Both the position numbers and the translations under genes were made by a program. Below are positions 54,455 to 63,328 of a stretch of DNA of 64,000 bases, piece after piece; the first letter of the stretch is position 1; every line of letters begins with the position of its first letter. The stretch is from Chitinivorax tropicus. Its GTDB lineage: Bacteria > Pseudomonadota > Gammaproteobacteria > Burkholderiales > SCOH01. The notes beneath the pieces were generated by a model. That model ran no database searches. It had not been told where the DNA came from and worked only from the letters and a program-made list of their open reading frames with translations. The DNA lies in the NCBI RefSeq assembly GCF_014202905.1, contig NZ_JACHHY010000003.1, positions 124,001 to 188,000 of the forward strand. The letters run 5' to 3'.

Positions 54455-56434
54455 ATGGCAAACGAATTTTTTACGATTTTGACTGCAGTCGGGCGCCAGA
54501 AACTGGCCAATGCCATCAGCACCGGTACCGTGCTGACTTTGACCCAGATGGCAGTCGGTGATGGGCAGAATGGTGCCTACTACCTGCCCAGCGAAGATCA
54601 GATCACCTTGAAGCGAGAGACTTGGCGTGGTGCGATCAATCACCTGTTCGTTTCACCCGACAACCCCAATTGGGTGGTCGCAGAAGTGGTGATTCCTGAC
54701 GAAATAGGTGGATTCTACATCCGGGAAGTCGGCCTGTTCGACAGCACGGGTGCCTTGATCGGCATTGGCAAATTCCCCGAAAGTTACAAGCCAGCGCTGG
54801 CAACCGGCAGCAACAAGCAATTGCACGTACGGATGATCCTGGAGGTCAGCAATACCGCTGTGATCACCCTGCAGGTGGACCCCAGCATTGTGCTCGCCAC
54901 CCGCCAGTATGTGGATGACAAAGTGGCGGCAGAGCTGAGCAAGCTCGATGCCAAGCAATCGGTACGGCTTGCCACCACGGGCAACATCCCTCTTTCCGGC
55001 CTGCAGGTAATTGATGGCATCACGGTGTCTGCAGGGGACAGGGTGCTGGTCAAAGACCAGACCTTGCCTCGGGAAAACGGCATCTACGTAGCTGATCTGG
55101 CCAACTGGCAGCGAGCACAAGATGCGGACCATGCGTTGGAAGTCACACCTGGTTTGTTTGTCTCTGTTGAACAAGGCAGTACCCAGGCCGATTCGATCTG
55201 GCAAGTGATGACAGATGGCCCGATCACGCTGGGCACCACCAATCTGCAATTTGAAATGATCGCAGGCCGCACCGGTATTGCGGCTGGCACCTATCGCAGC
55301 CTATCCGTCAACCCGCGCGGCATAGTCATCGGTGGCACCAATCCCACCACCTTGGCGGGCTTCGGGATTACAGATGCAGCTCTACGGAGTTATGTGGATG
55401 GTCAGCCAAATTTGCTCCGTAATCCATCTGGGGAATTGGGTAAGCAATGCTGGAGATTTAATAGTGTTGATTGGATGGCGGTGCATGGTGTATCGGGGGA
55501 ATGGGTTTTTTTTAATGCACCTGATTTGTCAGGTCAAGGTCAGGCGATTGCTACATCAGAATTTATACGGATCGACGCGGTGCCCTATATTTCCCTGAGT
55601 CTGGATGCTTACACCTTAGGAGTGTATGCCGGTAAGGTTTATGCGGAGATTGAGTTTTTCAATGGCGAGTTCAAATTGATTGGCGCCTCTTCTGCCCTGG
55701 ATATCGCGATTGGCCAAGTCTGGAGAAGATATGGAAGTGAATTGGGGTCTGTAAAACCTGGAACGAAATACTGTAGAGTTAAAATAACTTTGGATAGTAA
55801 TAAATCAGATAACTTTTCATTTTCAAGAGTTAAGCTTGAATTCAATGTGAAGCCGTCTATGTATAGCTTGGAAAGTAGACTTTCAGTTCCTGTTGGAACG
55901 GTATCTTACTTCTCAAGCCAATCTGTTCCTTTTGGCTGGCTGATGGCGGATGGGAAAGCTTATTCAAGAAACGAATATCAGTCTCTATTTGATGTAATTG
56001 GGACGGTGTTTGGTGAGGGGGATAAATCTACAACGTTCAATGTGCCAGATTTGCGAGGTGAATTCATTCGAGGATGGAATGCTGGTGCAGCAAAGGACAG
56101 AAATCGAGTCTTTGGCTCCAGCCAGGCAGCATCTCTGATAACGGCATCGATAGGGCCAGATGCAATTCAAAATTTGGTTGTGGAGGGTGTGGTTCCAAAT
56201 ACAGCAACACCAGAAGAGTTTTCGTCCGGTATGAAAACAGACCTGATTGATCCAGCCCAATATAAAGGTTCAATTAAAGGATTTCATCATGTTAGGGCAG
56301 CCTATGCATATTCTGGAAATAATATTGTTCAAGATAATTCAGATTGTGATCTTCCATTGAACAGACGTAACGAATTCGGTGCGGGTGGTGCTAGGCCAAC
56401 CAATTTATCGCTTTTGGCTTGCATTAAATATTGA
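54455..56434 (+). CDS. Tail fibre protein 1
   Basis: 659 residues. N-terminal tail-collar fibre domain (ANEFFTILTAVGRQKLANAI, GGFYIREVGLFDSTGALIG, 1 to about 150), a middle domain with LATTGNIPLSGLQVIDGITV and RENGIYVADLANWQRAQDAD, then from about residue 310 a region of clearly lower GC content, and a collar/receptor part (GTVSYFSSQSVPFGWLMADG, STTFNVPDLRGEFIRGW) ending LLACIKY. It should decide target range. The low-GC distal part suggests acquisition from another source. Confidence 0.9.
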   Translation: MANEFFTILTAVGRQKLANAISTGTVLTLTQMAVGDGQNGAYYLPSEDQITLKRETWRGAINHLFVSPDNPNWVVAEVVIPDEIGGFYIREVGLFDSTGALIGIGKFPESYKPALATGSNKQLHVRMILEVSNTAVITLQVDPSIVLATRQYVDDKVAAELSKLDAKQSVRLATTGNIPLSGLQVIDGITVSAGDRVLVKDQTLPRENGIYVADLANWQRAQDADHALEVTPGLFVSVEQGSTQADSIWQVMTDGPITLGTTNLQFEMIAGRTGIAAGTYRSLSVNPRGIVIGGTNPTTLAGFGITDAALRSYVDGQPNLLRNPSGELGKQCWRFNSVDWMAVHGVSGEWVFFNAPDLSGQGQAIATSEFIRIDAVPYISLSLDAYTLGVYAGKVYAEIEFFNGEFKLIGASSALDIAIGQVWRRYGSELGSVKPGTKYCRVKITLDSNKSDNFSFSRVKLEFNVKPSMYSLESRLSVPVGTVSYFSSQSVPFGWLMADGKAYSRNEYQSLFDVIGTVFGEGDKSTTFNVPDLRGEFIRGWNAGAAKDRNRVFGSSQAASLITASIGPDAIQNLVVEGVVPNTATPEEFSSGMKTDLIDPAQYKGSIKGFHHVRAAYAYSGNNIVQDNSDCDLPLNRRNEFGAGGARPTNLSLLACIKY

Positions 56435-56441
56435 GGTGACT

Positions 56442-57752
56442 ATGTCTGAAATTTTTTTCACAATCATTACGCAATCGGGTAAGAAAAAAATAGCTAAGTC
56501 TTTGGCCGAGGCCAGGCCGATTGTATTATCTAGAATGGCCGTTGGAAGTGGGGTTAATAACGATTATTACCCTCCGGAGGAAACGCAGCAGAATCTGAAG
56601 GCACCTATCTGGTCTGCTGATATCAATCGACTGGTTGTCGATGTGGCCAACCCCAATTGGGTCGTGGCAGAGCTCTCCATTCCTGATTCGGTCATGAGCC
56701 AGCTGCCAGAGCCATATAAGTCAAATGGATTTTATATTCGTGAGGTGGGTGTATTTGACAAGGATGGTGATCTATTTGCTATTGGTAAATTTCCAGAAAG
56801 TTTCAAGCCACCTATTTCAAATGGAACCAATAAGCAGATCTATGTGCGAATGATGCTGGAGGTGACCAATGCATCGAGTGTGATTCTGCAGATTGACCCG
56901 AATACCGCAGTGGCGAACAAGCAGTATGTAGATCAGCAGGTCATGAACCATACCAAGCAGGTTGACCCGCACCCGCAATACGCAACGATCACCGCGATTC
57001 AGCGTCAGGCTTACACCGCCTTATCCACAGGCGGTACCGCACCGGCGTTCACGGCCACGGCTTCGCCTGCAATTACGGCTTACGTGGCGGGGCAGCGCTT
57101 TCGTGTTGGCTTTCATGCGGGGGTGTCGGGGGCATCGACTATCAATCTGAACAGCCTGGGTGCGAAGCCGCTCAAGCAATATGATTACACTGGCACCAAG
57201 GTCAATGCGGTGATTGCTACAGGCCAGCTGGGCGACGTGGAATATGACGGCGCCGACTTTGTCATACTCGACCCACTGCCTGGTTTCTCTGCTCCACCTG
57301 GTGAGGTGCAGTTTTTCGCTATGCGTACAGCTCCCGCAGGCTATCTGAAGGCGAATGGAGCGGCAGTATCGCGCACCACGTATGCGGCGCTGTTCACGGC
57401 AATTGGCACTGCTTTTGGCGCTGGTGATGGATCGACTACATTCAACTTGCCCGATCTTCGTGGCGAATTTTTGCGAGGATTTGATGACGGACGTGGCATT
57501 GACAGTGGGCGTACGTTTGGGACGCTCCAAGCGCAGTCGGTTCAAACTCACCAGCATGGCATTGCGACCATTGAAGTCTTCAACACAGCAGCGTTCATCA
57601 TTAATGATAGCTCCGGAGACGGGGTGGTTTCCGCAGATAACTCAGGGGCTAGCATCTGCATAACAAGGTCTGGCCGGTATTTCACGGACAATGCCGGATC
57701 GACTGAAACCCGCCCCCGCAATGTGGCGCTACTCGCCTGCATCAAATTCTGA
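56442..57752 (+). CDS. Tail fibre protein 2, paralogue of fibre 1
   Basis: 436 residues from ATG 56442 (GAGGTG upstream). N-terminal domain matches fibre 1 (SEIFFTIITQSGKKKIAKSL, NPNWVVAELSIPDS, NGFYIREVGVFDKDGDLFAI), and the C-terminus has the same collar plan (GEVQFFAMRTAPAGYLKANG, STTFNLPDLRGEFLRGFDDG) ending LLACIKF. The middle is different and shorter. Its start lies 7 bases after fibre 1. Confidence 0.9.
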   Translation: MSEIFFTIITQSGKKKIAKSLAEARPIVLSRMAVGSGVNNDYYPPEETQQNLKAPIWSADINRLVVDVANPNWVVAELSIPDSVMSQLPEPYKSNGFYIREVGVFDKDGDLFAIGKFPESFKPPISNGTNKQIYVRMMLEVTNASSVILQIDPNTAVANKQYVDQQVMNHTKQVDPHPQYATITAIQRQAYTALSTGGTAPAFTATASPAITAYVAGQRFRVGFHAGVSGASTINLNSLGAKPLKQYDYTGTKVNAVIATGQLGDVEYDGADFVILDPLPGFSAPPGEVQFFAMRTAPAGYLKANGAAVSRTTYAALFTAIGTAFGAGDGSTTFNLPDLRGEFLRGFDDGRGIDSGRTFGTLQAQSVQTHQHGIATIEVFNTAAFIINDSSGDGVVSADNSGASICITRSGRYFTDNAGSTETRPRNVALLACIKF

Positions 57753-57763
57753 TCGAGGATATC

Positions 57764-58519
57764 ATGGCCAAGACCATATACAACTACCACCCCCAAATAG
57801 GCGAGTTCATCAACGAAGCGCCAGCTGATGAATCTCCGCTCGAACCAGGGACGATCCTGCTCCCTGCCTTCGCCACCACGGACAAACCTCCTACAACCTC
57901 CTCCCGAGAGGTCGCAGTATTCGCTGACGGCCAGTGGCATGTCAAAGCCGACTGGCGTGGCGTCTCCCTGTTTAGCGTGGTGGATGGCGGCGCAGTCACC
58001 ATCGAAGAGATTGGGCGAACCCCGGCTGAGGCGAATGCGACCGACCAGGCTATGCCAAGCCCTGCCCATACTTGGCATGATGGTGTCTGGCGACTTGATC
58101 CGATCAAGCAGTCCGTACTACTTAACCATGCCAAGCTACAGGCGTTGGCCGCCATCAAGACCGAGCGTGATCGGCGGAAGATGCTAGGATTCCAGGTGGG
58201 TGGCAGGTGGTTCCAAAGTGATGCCGACAGCCGCATCCAGCACCTGGGATTGAAAGACCAGGCCCGTGATCTGATTGCCGGTGGCGGTGAGATGGGTGAC
58301 AAACTCATCGCGCTGGGCAAGCCGATCCATTGGAAGACACTGGATGGCACGATGGTGCCCGTCACGGCTCAGCTGGCCTTCGATATTGTGGCGGCTGCGG
58401 GTGAATTTGATGCTAGGTTGTTTGCGGCGGCAGAGGCGCATAAGGATGCAATGGAAAACTGTGCTGATCCTGCTGGTTACGACTATTCTGCGGGGTGGCC
58501 ACGATCCTTCGGGGAGTAG
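57764..58519 (+). CDS. Tail fibre assembly/chaperone-like protein (DUF4376)
   Basis: 251 residues. TIYNYHPQIGEFINEAPADE and SPLEPGTILLPAFATTDKPP are the usual opening of fibre-associated proteins; the C-terminal half (AAIKTERDRRKMLGFQVGGR, WFQSDADSRIQHLGLKDQAR) is the DUF4376 type. Likely needed for folding or attaching the fibres. Last gene of the tailocin. Confidence 0.85.
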   Translation: MAKTIYNYHPQIGEFINEAPADESPLEPGTILLPAFATTDKPPTTSSREVAVFADGQWHVKADWRGVSLFSVVDGGAVTIEEIGRTPAEANATDQAMPSPAHTWHDGVWRLDPIKQSVLLNHAKLQALAAIKTERDRRKMLGFQVGGRWFQSDADSRIQHLGLKDQARDLIAGGGEMGDKLIALGKPIHWKTLDGTMVPVTAQLAFDIVAAAGEFDARLFAAAEAHKDAMENCADPAGYDYSAGWPRSFGE

Positions 58520-58550
58520 GTACGTCATGGCTTAGGTCTTGGCTGCCGGG

Positions 58551-58593
58551 GTCAGACAGATGAATCTGCCAAGGGCTGTTTCATCGGTCTGAC
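58551..58593. terminator. Long inverted repeat at the right end of the tailocin
   Basis: GTCAGACAGATGAA (58551-58564) pairs with TTCATCGGTCTGAC (58580-58593) with one mismatch and a 15-base loop. It lies between convergent units (tailocin and pigment-like operon). No T-run, so a terminator is inferred from place only. Confidence 0.45.
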
Positions 58594-58613
58594 TTCGGCG
58601 GACTGGTCGGCCA

Positions 58614-59168
58614 TCAGTCTTTGATCTCTACCACCTTCCCGCTTGCGAATCTCACCACTTTTCGATCCACCTTGGTGGACCAATATGTCCATTGATCATC
58701 GTCCAGTGACGGGGTTTTGTGAGCGGGTGGGTAGCCGACAGCCATCAGGACAGCGGCTTTGGGCATGCCCTTGATGATGCGGCCTTGTTGGATGGCTTCT
58801 TCGATCTGTTTGCCGAATTGAGCGGTATTGACAGGCTTTTGACCAAATAAGCGTTGCCGGAGCTGGTCGATGGTTTGCCCTGACCAATCCTGCCGGTTCT
58901 GGATGATGACGCGCTGCCCAGCTCGCAGAAGCTCGATTTCGATGCTCTCGACTTTGCTGCCATCAGAGGCCGCGATGAGTTTGACCTGGGTGTTGGGTGG
59001 GACAAAGTTGCCGAACTGGGCGTTGGATGGTAGCACGGTGCCCGCATATTGATAGAAACCGACTTGGGTGTAATGTACCTGATCGGACTGGATGTCCTGT
59101 TTGTGTGCGCAACCTGCCAGCAGGGCAACTGCGCATAGGACGGCCAGCCTTGTCATCAATGTCTTCAT
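58614..59168 (-). CDS. Predicted lipoprotein at the end of the polyene-like operon
   Basis: 184 residues. Signal peptide with lipobox LAGC (LAVLCAVALLAGCAHKQ). The mature part ends in a small domain with IIKGMPKAAVLMAVGYPPAH and DDDQWTYWSTKVDRKVVRF, reminiscent of SmpA/BamE-like folds. GAGG precedes ATG 59168. Its gene follows the ketosynthase in the same direction, so it may serve the same pathway in the envelope. Family not certain. Confidence 0.78.
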   Translation of the reverse strand: MKTLMTRLAVLCAVALLAGCAHKQDIQSDQVHYTQVGFYQYAGTVLPSNAQFGNFVPPNTQVKLIAASDGSKVESIEIELLRAGQRVIIQNRQDWSGQTIDQLRQRLFGQKPVNTAQFGKQIEEAIQQGRIIKGMPKAAVLMAVGYPPAHKTPSLDDDQWTYWSTKVDRKVVRFASGKVVEIKD

Positions 59169-59211
59169 CGATTGCCTCAGATAGTAGTGGGTGTGCATGT
59201 GTGTGGTCTGG

Positions 59212-60441
59212 TCAACGGAAATGTCGGAAGATCAACGAGGTGTTGATACCGCCGAAGGCGAAGTTGTTGCTCATGATGTATTCGGCATCCAATTGGCGCC
59301 GCTCGTACATGATGTAATCCAAGGCCGGGCAGCGTTCGTCGATATCTGTCAGATTCAGGTTCGGGCTGAACCAGCCTTCGCGCATCATCTGGATGCTCAT
59401 CCAGGCTTCCAGTGCACCACAGGCGCCCAGGGTGTGGCCCATATAGCTCTTGAGGGTGCTGATGGGTGTCTGCCCCTGGAATAGCTGGTAGGTTGCTTCG
59501 CTTTCCGCGATATCGCCTTGGTCCGTGGCGGTGCCGTGGGCATTGATGTAGGCGATCTCACGGGCCGGGATCATCGCCTCCTCCAGTGCCATGGCCATGG
59601 CGATACGCATGGTATCTGGGCTGGGGTGGGTGACGTGGGTGCCATCGCAATTGGTGCCAAAGCCGATGATTTCCGCGTAGATGCGGGCACCACGGGCCTG
59701 GGCATGTTCCAATTCCTCCAGAATCAAAGTGCCAGCCCCTTCACCCAGTACCAGTCCGTCGCGCTTGGTGTCAAAGGGGCGAGGGGTCTGCTCGGGGTGG
59801 TCGTTCTTGATGCTGGTGGCGAATAAAGTGTCGAATATGGCTGCTTCGGTAGCATCCAGCTCCTCCGCGCCACCGGCGATCATGGCTGTTTGTCGACCAT
59901 GTTTGATGGCTTCGTAAGCATAGCCAATGCCCTGGCTGCCCGAGGTGCATGCGCTGGATGTGGTGATGACGCGGCCTGTCACACCAAAAAAGACACCGAT
60001 GTTGACGGCGGCGGTGTGGCTCATCATTTTGATGTAGGTATTGGCATTGATGCCTTCGGTGGTCTTGGCGTGGATCATGCGACCAAAATCACCGATGGAT
60101 GCAGGGGTGCCGGCGGACGAGCCATAGGCGATCCCCATCTTCCCGCTTTTGACAATCGGGTCGCCCAGTAGGCCTGCATCGGCCAATGCCATTTCTGTGG
60201 CGCGGGTGGCCATCAGCGCCACGCGGCCCATGCTGCGAGTGGTTTTGCGGTTGTAGTGGGCGGGTAGGGTGAAAGGCCTGGCTTTCGAGCCAAGTAGGGT
60301 ATTGAGCCCCTCATACTGGGCCCAATCTTCCATGCGGACGATGGCATTCCGATAGCTCAGCAGTGATTCACGCACACTTTCCCAATCATTGCCCAGTGGG
60401 CTGATGCCGGCCATGCCGGTGATCACGACACGGCGGCTCAT
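59212..60441 (-). CDS. Beta-ketoacyl-ACP synthase (aryl polyene-type, ApeR-like)
   Basis: 409 residues. Condenses acyl chains with malonyl-ACP. Catalytic triad present: Cys165 ([11 protein letters not shown]), His302 ([11 protein letters not shown]) and His336 (SYMGHTLGA). Overlaps the ketoreductase by 4 bases. In aryl polyene clusters the order ketosynthase-dehydratase-ketoreductase-ketosynthase corresponds to apeO-P-Q-R, which is the order here; this one would be ApeR. Confidence 0.88.
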   Translation of the reverse strand: MSRRVVITGMAGISPLGNDWESVRESLLSYRNAIVRMEDWAQYEGLNTLLGSKARPFTLPAHYNRKTTRSMGRVALMATRATEMALADAGLLGDPIVKSGKMGIAYGSSAGTPASIGDFGRMIHAKTTEGINANTYIKMMSHTAAVNIGVFFGVTGRVITTSSACTSGSQGIGYAYEAIKHGRQTAMIAGGAEELDATEAAIFDTLFATSIKNDHPEQTPRPFDTKRDGLVLGEGAGTLILEELEHAQARGARIYAEIIGFGTNCDGTHVTHPSPDTMRIAMAMALEEAMIPAREIAYINAHGTATDQGDIAESEATYQLFQGQTPISTLKSYMGHTLGACGALEAWMSIQMMREGWFSPNLNLTDIDERCPALDYIMYERRQLDAEYIMSNNFAFGGINTSLIFRHFR

Positions 60442-61163
60442 GACAGACCTCCATCCACGCAGATCACTTGCCGGGTGATGTAACCGGCCTCGGGTGAGAG
60501 CAGGAAGCTCACCGTGGCGGCGACTTCCTCTGGCTGGCCGATACGTCTGGCGGGGATCACCTTCAGAATTTCTTCCTGCGGTGCATCTTGCGTCATGTCG
60601 GTGTCGATCAGCCCTGGCGCGACACAGTTGACGGTGATGGCGCGTTTGGCCAGCTCCAGCGCCAGGGCTTTGGTGGCGCCGATGATGCCGGCCTTGGCTG
60701 CGCTGTAGTTGACTTGCCCTCGGTTGCCCATGACACCCGACACTGATGACAGCGTGACGATCCGTCCTGGTGCGCGTCGGCGCACCATCGGCATGGTCAG
60801 GGGGTTCAGCACATTGAAAAAGCCGTCCAGATTGGTGCTGATCACTGCATCCCAGTCCTCGCCGGACATGGCTGGAAACGCGTTGTCACGGGCAATCCCT
60901 GCGTTGCAGACAATACCGTAATAACAGCCATGGGTTTCGATATCATCCAACAACGCACTGGCGGTGGCCTCACGGTCGCAGACATCGAATTGCAGCACCC
61001 GGGCCTGGCGGCCCATGGCTTCAATGGCTTGCTTGACCGCATTTGCTTCCTCACGCTGGCTGCGGCAATGCAACACTACATCGTAACCATCACGGGCCAG
61101 GCGCAATGCAATCGCCTTGCCGATGCCCCGGCTGGAGCCCGTGACCAAAACCGTTGAATTCAT
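60438..61163 (-). CDS. 3-ketoacyl-ACP reductase (FabG-like, ApeQ-like)
   Basis: 241 residues. Short-chain dehydrogenase with [13 protein letters not shown] (NADP-binding), CNAGI, and catalytic Ser140, Tyr153 and Lys157 ([20 protein letters not shown]). Reduces the beta-keto group after each condensation. The start at ATG 61163 overlaps the dehydratase stop by 4 bases. Confidence 0.9.
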   Translation of the reverse strand: MNSTVLVTGSSRGIGKAIALRLARDGYDVVLHCRSQREEANAVKQAIEAMGRQARVLQFDVCDREATASALLDDIETHGCYYGIVCNAGIARDNAFPAMSGEDWDAVISTNLDGFFNVLNPLTMPMVRRRAPGRIVTLSSVSGVMGNRGQVNYSAAKAGIIGATKALALELAKRAITVNCVAPGLIDTDMTQDAPQEEILKVIPARRIGQPEEVAATVSFLLSPEAGYITRQVICVDGGLS

Positions 61164-61612
61164 GCTTCCTGTCCTTCCAGATACATTTGTGGGTCGGCTG
61201 GCTGGAATACAGTCAGCACGGCCCGGACATCGATGTTGTCGCTCTTGATGGCGCAATCGAACGATGCCAATCCACTGTCACCCTGTAGCTCTTTGTTCAC
61301 GGTGACCCGTAAGGTGTCACCTACTGCAAAATAAGGTTGGCTGGCGCTGTAACGGCGAGTGCCCAGCAAAAAGCCGACCTTGATCTTCTCGCCCTGTTGG
61401 CGGGCATGCAGGCCGGCAAATGCCGCGATGGCCTGCGCCATATATTCGATACCGACCCATGCGCCCATCTGCTGGCCATCACAGAACATGCTGTCGAAAT
61501 GGATGGTGACTTCTGCAGTCAGGCTGTCCGCATCGGCGGCAATCACGCGATCGAGCAGCACCATGCGCCCGCCATGGGGAACCAGTTCGTGGATGGGGGG
61601 GAAATCACTCAT
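61160..61612 (-). CDS. Hotdog-fold 3-hydroxyacyl-ACP dehydratase (ApeP-like)
   Basis: 150 residues. [14 protein letters not shown] at the start (His of the HGxRM motif) and [20 protein letters not shown] are typical of the FabA/FabZ-like dehydratases of aryl polyene clusters. It removes water to create each double bond. Overlaps both neighbours by 4 bases. Confidence 0.85.
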   Translation of the reverse strand: MSDFPPIHELVPHGGRMVLLDRVIAADADSLTAEVTIHFDSMFCDGQQMGAWVGIEYMAQAIAAFAGLHARQQGEKIKVGFLLGTRRYSASQPYFAVGDTLRVTVNKELQGDSGLASFDCAIKSDNIDVRAVLTVFQPADPQMYLEGQEA

Positions 61613-62790
61613 GAGGCTCTCCTGCTGAAAACCAGGCTGGCATTCGCGCCGCCGAACGCGAACGAATTCGACAATACGTGTTGGGGCGGGTGGCCGAGTT
61701 GCTCACCGACAGCCACTGTGTGTAGCGTGGGCAAGGTGGGATCGGGCTCGCCATCCCAAAGATGGGGTGGCAGGAAGCCGGTTGGGTTGTCATCTTGCAT
61801 GCTCAACCAGCAAAAAGCGGCCTCGATGGCCCCTGCTGCACCCAGCGTATGTCCGACCATGCCCTTGCTGGAGCTGACAGGCACATCGCCGCCAAACAAG
61901 CTGTGCGTGATCCTGCTTTCCATCGCGTCATTCTGGAGCGTGGCCGTACCATGCAGATTGATGTATTCGATCTGCGCAGCGGTCAGGTTGGCGCGAGCCA
62001 GCGCTGACTCGATGGCGACGCGTGCACCGGCACCGTTCGGCTCAGGCGCCGACATGTGGTAGCCATCGGATGACTCGCCCCAGCCACTCAACGCTACCGT
62101 AGCGGGCTCGCGGGTCATCAGGAACAAGGCGGCAGCTTCACCGATATTGATACCCTTTCGGTTGACCGAAAGCGGGTTGCAGGGCCCTTCACTGACCGAA
62201 TCCAGTGCTGAAAACCCAGCGATGGTGAATGCGCACAGTGAGTCCACCCCGCCGGTAATGGCTGCATCCACCACGCCACTGGCAAGCAGGCGGGCGGCGC
62301 TGGCCATGGCCTTGGCCGCCGACGCGCAAGCGGTGGAGTGCACATAGCACGGCCCGGCCACGCCGAGCTGGCTGGCGACAAAACGGGCAGTGGAGCCCAT
62401 TTCCTGTTGAGCATAGTGAAAGTGTGTCGGCATGGTGCCCTGCCCGATCAAATGCTGGATGGCGCGTTCGCCCTCTGCAATGCCAGATGTGCTCGTTCCC
62501 AGAATGACAGCGATGCGATGCGCGCCAAAGCGCAACTTGGCGGCCTCCACTGCAGCTTGTATCTGTAGCAAGGCTTGCATGGCCAATTGGTTGTTGCGGC
62601 TTTGAAAACCGACGGGCCAGTCATCGCAGGCCGGGAGCGACGTAGTCACCCTGCCCAATGCCAGCGGTCGCCCGGGGGAGAAGCAATCGGTAGTCAGCAG
62701 CCCCGTGTCGCCACGGAACATGCGCTGCTGTACCTGCGTTTTGCTGTCGCCAAGTGGGCAGACCAAACCCAATGCATTCAGGTAATACAT
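61609..62790 (-). CDS. Beta-ketoacyl-ACP synthase (aryl polyene-type, ApeO-like)
   Basis: 393 residues. Catalytic Cys155 (STACASAAKA), His280 (NLHGTATLQND) and His314 (GMVGHTLGAAG) are present, so it is an active ketosynthase rather than a chain-length factor. ATG 62790 comes one base after the preceding stop. Likely main elongating enzyme; its usual partner (chain-length factor) and acyl carrier proteins are not in this window. Confidence 0.88.
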   Translation of the reverse strand: MYYLNALGLVCPLGDSKTQVQQRMFRGDTGLLTTDCFSPGRPLALGRVTTSLPACDDWPVGFQSRNNQLAMQALLQIQAAVEAAKLRFGAHRIAVILGTSTSGIAEGERAIQHLIGQGTMPTHFHYAQQEMGSTARFVASQLGVAGPCYVHSTACASAAKAMASAARLLASGVVDAAITGGVDSLCAFTIAGFSALDSVSEGPCNPLSVNRKGINIGEAAALFLMTREPATVALSGWGESSDGYHMSAPEPNGAGARVAIESALARANLTAAQIEYINLHGTATLQNDAMESRITHSLFGGDVPVSSSKGMVGHTLGAAGAIEAAFCWLSMQDDNPTGFLPPHLWDGEPDPTLPTLHTVAVGEQLGHPPQHVLSNSFAFGGANASLVFSRRAS

Positions 62791-62791
62791 A

Positions 62792-63328
62792 TCAGTTTTC
62801 CTGCATCGCTGATTCAATGGTCAGCTGATATTCATAGCGTAGGTTGTGCAACTCGATCCGTCCAAGCCAGGGTGGCTGAGCGGTATAGTGAATCTCTGCA
62901 ACCCGTTGCTGGCCTTGAAAAAGTGTGCGTGTGGTCGGGGTGGCATCCAGCCGCCAACCGGTTGGCAGGGCCTCCACAATACGTGCGGCAGGCCAGAGCG
63001 CCAATTGCAAGTCACTCAAGATATCCGCCGCCTGAACCTGGGAAGGTAATAGCGGGTGGGTGTGCGAATGGAGCTGGGTGCCATCGTGGTGTAGTGTCAG
63101 CACCCGCTGTCCCAAAGCCATGCCGACCAGAGTCAATTGATCGTGATCGACCTCAAGCACCGCATCCAGCGTGTGCTGCTGTCCATCCCGATCGACCGTC
63201 ACGCGTTGCTGCAGGCTGAGCGCCTGCCCCAGCGTCGCCGGGGCGAGCTGCAACAGCGCGGGGGGCTTGCTGGGTGTGCTGCAGGCACTCAGCCCCGCAG
63301 CGACCAGCAACGCGACCCAGGCGGGCAT
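62792..63328 (-). CDS. DUF3261 lipoprotein
   Basis: 178 residues. Signal with lipobox LSAC (WVALLVAAGLSACSTPS). The body (VDRDGQQHTLDAVLEVDHDQ, LTLVGMALGQRVLTLHHDG) and PPWLGRIELHNLRYEYQLTI match the DUF3261 family that is found in aryl polyene clusters. The TGATG overlap with the upstream gene places the ATG at 63328. Probably helps place the product in the outer membrane; unproven. Confidence 0.85.
   Translation of the reverse strand: MPAWVALLVAAGLSACSTPSKPPALLQLAPATLGQALSLQQRVTVDRDGQQHTLDAVLEVDHDQLTLVGMALGQRVLTLHHDGTQLHSHTHPLLPSQVQAADILSDLQLALWPAARIVEALPTGWRLDATPTTRTLFQGQQRVAEIHYTAQPPWLGRIELHNLRYEYQLTIESAMQEN

Larger units (their letters stand above)
38939..58519. mobile_element. Predicted R-type tailocin locus (headless contractile phage tail)
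   Basis: A contiguous set of phage regulator, lysis, tail, baseplate and fibre genes lies between a cation antiporter and a pigment-like cluster. All parts of a contractile tail are present, yet there is no terminase, portal, head protease, capsid, head-completion, transposase or integrase gene in 19.6 kb. This matches phage-tail-like bacteriocins rather than a prophage. The order gp37-gp38-sheath-tube-gp41-tape measure is Mu-like, whereas U, X, D, V, W, J and I are P2-like. Four transcription blocks share a putative activator site. Confidence 0.85.

Noticed and set aside
38898-58600. Active Mu-like prophage
   Set aside because: No transposase A/B genes, no head genes, and no Mu-type end repeats were seen. 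Mor-like and gp37/gp41-like genes alone do not make a transposing phage.
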